The position numbers and the translations under genes were made by a program. Below are positions 52,267-54,566 of a stretch of 54,566 nt of DNA, in pieces. The stretch is from an uncultured Siphonobacter sp. Lineage in GTDB: Bacteria; Bacteroidota; Bacteroidia; Cytophagales; Spirosomataceae. The notes under the pieces are model-generated. The model was not told where the DNA came from, searched no databases, and saw nothing but the letters and a program-made list of their open reading frames with translations. Where the stretch lies: positions 1-54,566 of the forward strand of contig CAJYHS010000173.1 of assembly GCA_913774715.1 (NCBI GenBank), written 5' to 3'. Position 1 is the first letter of the stretch. Every line of letters begins with the position of its first letter.

Positions 52267-53865
52267 ATGACTCTGTTTAAAACTCTTTCCTGGGGAGTTC
52301 TGGCACTGGCTTTGTCTACTGCTTCGTGTACGAAGTCTGTTCCTGCCACTTCCAACATTTCATCAACTACTCCTCCTACCGAAAAAAATGAATACATAAA
52401 TGTAGTACAGAAAGCTACGTTCAGGTATTTCTGGGATTTTGCCCATCCGGTTTCGGGTATGGCTCCCGAACGCACAGCAACGCCTAATATCGTCACTACG
52501 GGTGGTACGGGCTTTGGTCTTATGGGCATCGTGGTAGCTGCCGAACGCCAGTGGATTCCCCGCGAGCAGGCCGTGGCCCGGATTCAGAAAATTGCTGACT
52601 TTCTGGAAAAATCAGATCGTTTTCACGGAGCCTGGTCACACTGGCTGGACGGTAATACGGGTAAAGTAGTTCCTTTCGGGCAAAAAGATAACGGTGGCGA
52701 TCTCGTTGAAACGGCCTTTCTGACGAACGGTCTGCTGGTAGCCCGCGAGTACTTTAATGGAAGCAATGCTGCTGAGAAAAAGCTTCGCAATCAGATTACC
52801 AGATTATATGAAGGTGTAGAATGGGACTGGTACGTGCACGAGGGCAAACTACGCTGGCATTGGTCCAAGCAATACGGGTGGGAAATGAATATGCCCATCG
52901 AAGGCTATAATGAATGTTTAGTTACCTACGTGCTGGCTTTGGGTTCGCCTACGCACCCCATTAAGCCAGAAGTCTACGAAAATACCTGGAAGCAGTCCAA
53001 CCATTTTACCAATGGCAATGAGTACATGGGCTACAAGCTGAAGATTGGTTTTCCTTACGGCGGACCTCTGTTCTTTAGTCATTATTCATACTTAAGTATG
53101 GATCCTCGCCAAATGGAGGACAAGCATACCAATTACTGGCAAATGAACCAGGCTCATACGCTAATGAACTGGGCCTATTGTGCCGAAAAAGCTCCAAAGG
53201 CTTACGGATATTCCGAAGAAAACTGGGGGCTGACCGCGAGTGACGATTATAACTTCTACGACGCTCACTCGCCCACGAACGATAACGGTACGATTACTCC
53301 TACGGCTGCTCTTTCTGCTTTTCCTTACTCGCCTTACGAATCCTGGCAGGCTCTACGATACTTCTACCTGAAGCAGGGTAATCGCCTCTTTGGTGAGTAT
53401 GGCTTTTATGATGCTTTCAATGCTTCTAAAAACTGGGTTTCCAACCAATACCTGGCTATTGATCAAGGGCCGATTGTGGTTATGATGGAAAATTACCGGA
53501 CGGGCTTGATCTGGAAAGTCGGCGAACGTATCACTGAAATTAAGCAGGGATTACAGAAAATGGGCATTGAGAAACCCTCCTATCCAACGGGTTTTTATGC
53601 GTACCAACCGCATCCTAAAACGGGCGAATGGAGCTTATTAAAGCACACCGATTCAGGATTATTTCCTCTGGATTTTGCCGTAAAAGGTGCCGAACCCGTT
53701 ACGCTGGAATTGAAGAATGCGTCAGGAACGGTTATCAAACTTCTGACTAACCAATCTTTAGCGGCAGGAACGCATACGCATTCGTTCGACGCTCCCTTCG
53801 GGAAGTATACAGCAACCCTGACCCAGGGTTCAGTGAAGAAAACGCTTACGCTCGTTTTGCGATAA
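52267..53865 (+). CDS. GH144-type endo-beta-glucanase (glycoamylase family PF10091), lipoprotein
   Basis: A 532-aa enzyme with a lipoprotein signal (STASC, Cys21). The body (about 40-470) is an (alpha/alpha) barrel of the glycoamylase family, with ATFRYFWDFAHPVSGMAPER, VTTGGTGFGLMGIVVAAERQW, GDLVETAFLTNGLLVAREYF, YGWEMNMPIEGYNECLVTYVLA and TASDDYNFYDAHSPTNDNGTITPTAALSAFPYSP. Members of this family characterised as GH144 are endo-beta-1,2-glucanases. The last 60 residues look like a C-terminal beta-sandwich. It is downstream of SusCD and just ahead of a GH3 gene, as in beta-1,2-glucan loci. Specificity is inferred, not proven. Confidence 0.88.
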   Translation: MTLFKTLSWGVLALALSTASCTKSVPATSNISSTTPPTEKNEYINVVQKATFRYFWDFAHPVSGMAPERTATPNIVTTGGTGFGLMGIVVAAERQWIPREQAVARIQKIADFLEKSDRFHGAWSHWLDGNTGKVVPFGQKDNGGDLVETAFLTNGLLVAREYFNGSNAAEKKLRNQITRLYEGVEWDWYVHEGKLRWHWSKQYGWEMNMPIEGYNECLVTYVLALGSPTHPIKPEVYENTWKQSNHFTNGNEYMGYKLKIGFPYGGPLFFSHYSYLSMDPRQMEDKHTNYWQMNQAHTLMNWAYCAEKAPKAYGYSEENWGLTASDDYNFYDAHSPTNDNGTITPTAALSAFPYSPYESWQALRYFYLKQGNRLFGEYGFYDAFNASKNWVSNQYLAIDQGPIVVMMENYRTGLIWKVGERITEIKQGLQKMGIEKPSYPTGFYAYQPHPKTGEWSLLKHTDSGLFPLDFAVKGAEPVTLELKNASGTVIKLLTNQSLAAGTHTHSFDAPFGKYTATLTQGSVKKTLTLVLR

Positions 53866-53873
53866 GTCAGATC

Positions 53874-53911
53874 AAACCGGGTAAGTAACGCTGTTGTCTT
53901 TCCCGGTTTTT
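53874..53911 (+). terminator. Possible hairpin terminator before the GH3 gene
   Basis: Arms 53874-53881 and 53902-53909 (AAACCGGG/CCCGGTTT) with a 20-base loop and a T run. The large loop makes it weak. Confidence 0.45.
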
Positions 53912-53927
53912 ACCAATAGTAGTAGCT

Positions 53928-54566
53928 ATGAGAAAAACTTCCCTTTTGATACTGGCGGGACTGTTTAGTCTGCAAGTGCAGGCTCAGGACGCCAAAATGG
54001 ACGCTTTCATTAACAAACTCATGGGTCAGATGACGATTGACGAGAAAATCGGTCAGTTGAATCTGGTTACGCCCGGAGGTTTCACTGCGACGGGAGCTAC
54101 GGTTTCCCAGAATGTGGAGGAAAATATCAAGTCTGGAAAAGTGGGCGGCCTGTTTGGAATTTATGATCCGGCTCTGGTTCGGAAACCCCAGGAACTGGCC
54201 GTTAAAAATTCCCGCCTGCACATTCCACTACTGTTTGGGCTGGATGTGATTCATGGTCATAAAACCAGTTTTCCCATCCCATTGGCTATTTCCACCAGCT
54301 GGGATTTGGAACGCATTGAAAAAAGTGCCCGAATCGCTGCCACCGAAGCTACGGCTGACGGCTTGAACTGGGTCTTTTCACCCATGGTTGACATCGCCCG
54401 TGATCCCCGCTGGGGCCGTATTTCGGAAAGCTCCGGGGAAGACCATTACCTGGGTTCGCTAATCGCTAAAGCCATGGTTAAAGGTTATCAGGGTAAAGAC
54501 TGGAAAAGTACTAATACTGTATTAGCCTGCGTCAAACACTTTGCTTTGTATGGAGCCGTCGAAGCA
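53928..54566 (+). CDS. GH3 beta-glucosidase, N-terminal part (cut by window end)
   Basis: 213 codons are present, from ATG 53928 with a signal peptide (MRKTSLLILAGLFSLQVQAQ) to the end of the window without a stop. The body is the GH3 first domain: MTIDEKIGQLNLVTPGG, IPLLFGLDVIHGHKTSFPIPLA, LNWVFSPMVDIARDPRWGRISESSGEDHYLGS and CVKHFALYGAVEA. The nucleophile Asp (in the later SDW region) lies beyond the end. GH3 enzymes remove terminal beta-glucosyl units, here probably from oligosaccharides made by the GH144 enzyme. The ATG is 62 bases after that gene. Confidence 0.95.
   Translation, partial: MRKTSLLILAGLFSLQVQAQDAKMDAFINKLMGQMTIDEKIGQLNLVTPGGFTATGATVSQNVEENIKSGKVGGLFGIYDPALVRKPQELAVKNSRLHIPLLFGLDVIHGHKTSFPIPLAISTSWDLERIEKSARIAATEATADGLNWVFSPMVDIARDPRWGRISESSGEDHYLGSLIAKAMVKGYQGKDWKSTNTVLACVKHFALYGAVEA

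Noticed and set aside
1-54566. CRISPR arrays, tRNA or rRNA genes, insertion sequences
   Set aside because: No regularly spaced repeats, cloverleaf or transposase frame were found on reading either strand.

Overview
The window looks like a chromosomal segment of a member of the Bacteroidota, most likely class Cytophagia (a Spirosomataceae/Cytophagaceae relative; genus not determinable by eye). The evidence is a SusC/SusD pair, Bacteroidota-type promoters (TTTG-N19-21-TAnnTTTG), an RND pump fused to its TolC partner, a SusR-like sensor with triple-tyrosine domain and HTH, and the Bacteroidota-length MraY. No rRNA, tRNA, CRISPR array, transposase or phage gene was seen. Both ends cut a gene: a PfkB-type sugar kinase on the left and a GH3 glycosidase on the right.

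Region 1 (1-30.0 kb) is ordinary core and metabolic chromosome in short transcription units, most of them separated by strong hairpin terminators. It holds a sugar kinase end, an amidohydrolase lacking the HxH metal motif, def with a translationally coupled OmpA/PD40 protein, a DUF1207 protein, an M20 dipeptidase, plsY, an AsmA-like protein, a sugar-acid dehydratase of the IlvD/Edd family, gmhA with an M16 peptidase, a TPR protein, a DUF4190 lipoprotein, a heavy-metal efflux operon (small secreted protein, RND-TolC fusion, adaptor), a fused trehalose-6-phosphate synthase/phosphatase, DUF952 with a Gfo/Idh/MocA oxidoreductase, an Old Yellow Enzyme, a GNAT acetyltransferase, a lone cytochrome oxidase subunit III and ispE.

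Region 2 (30.05-41.35 kb, all minus strand) is the most interesting part: a run of eight genes with tight junctions. In order of transcription it encodes a vWA-like lipoprotein, a 3-TM protein, a tubulin/FtsZ-like GTPase, a 1188-aa protein with an Hsp70/actin-type ATPase core, a signal-peptide/TM/coiled-coil/Pro-rich protein, a MotA/TolQ/ExbB-like channel with a long coiled tail, a MotB/OmpA-like partner, and a 36-aa lipoprotein that overlaps the previous stop by ATGA. It combines a tubulin-type GTPase, an actin-type ATPase, a predicted ion-driven stator pair and envelope lipoproteins, so it is a candidate envelope machine. Three of its spacers carry related long inverted repeats seen nowhere else in the window.

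Region 3 (41.35-44.6 kb) has a decayed TonB-receptor fragment, two 19-bp palindromic operator-like sites next to a strong promoter ahead of a small unknown gene, then ferritin and mraY, each ended by a terminator.

Region 4 (44.6 kb to the end) is a polysaccharide utilisation locus: a divergent membrane sensor-regulator, SusC, SusD, a GH144-type glucanase (PF10091) and the start of a GH3 beta-glucosidase. The pairing of GH144 and GH3 suggests beta-1,2-glucan as substrate. Three AATGATGTGGT direct repeats sit just upstream of the susC promoter and are a candidate regulator site.
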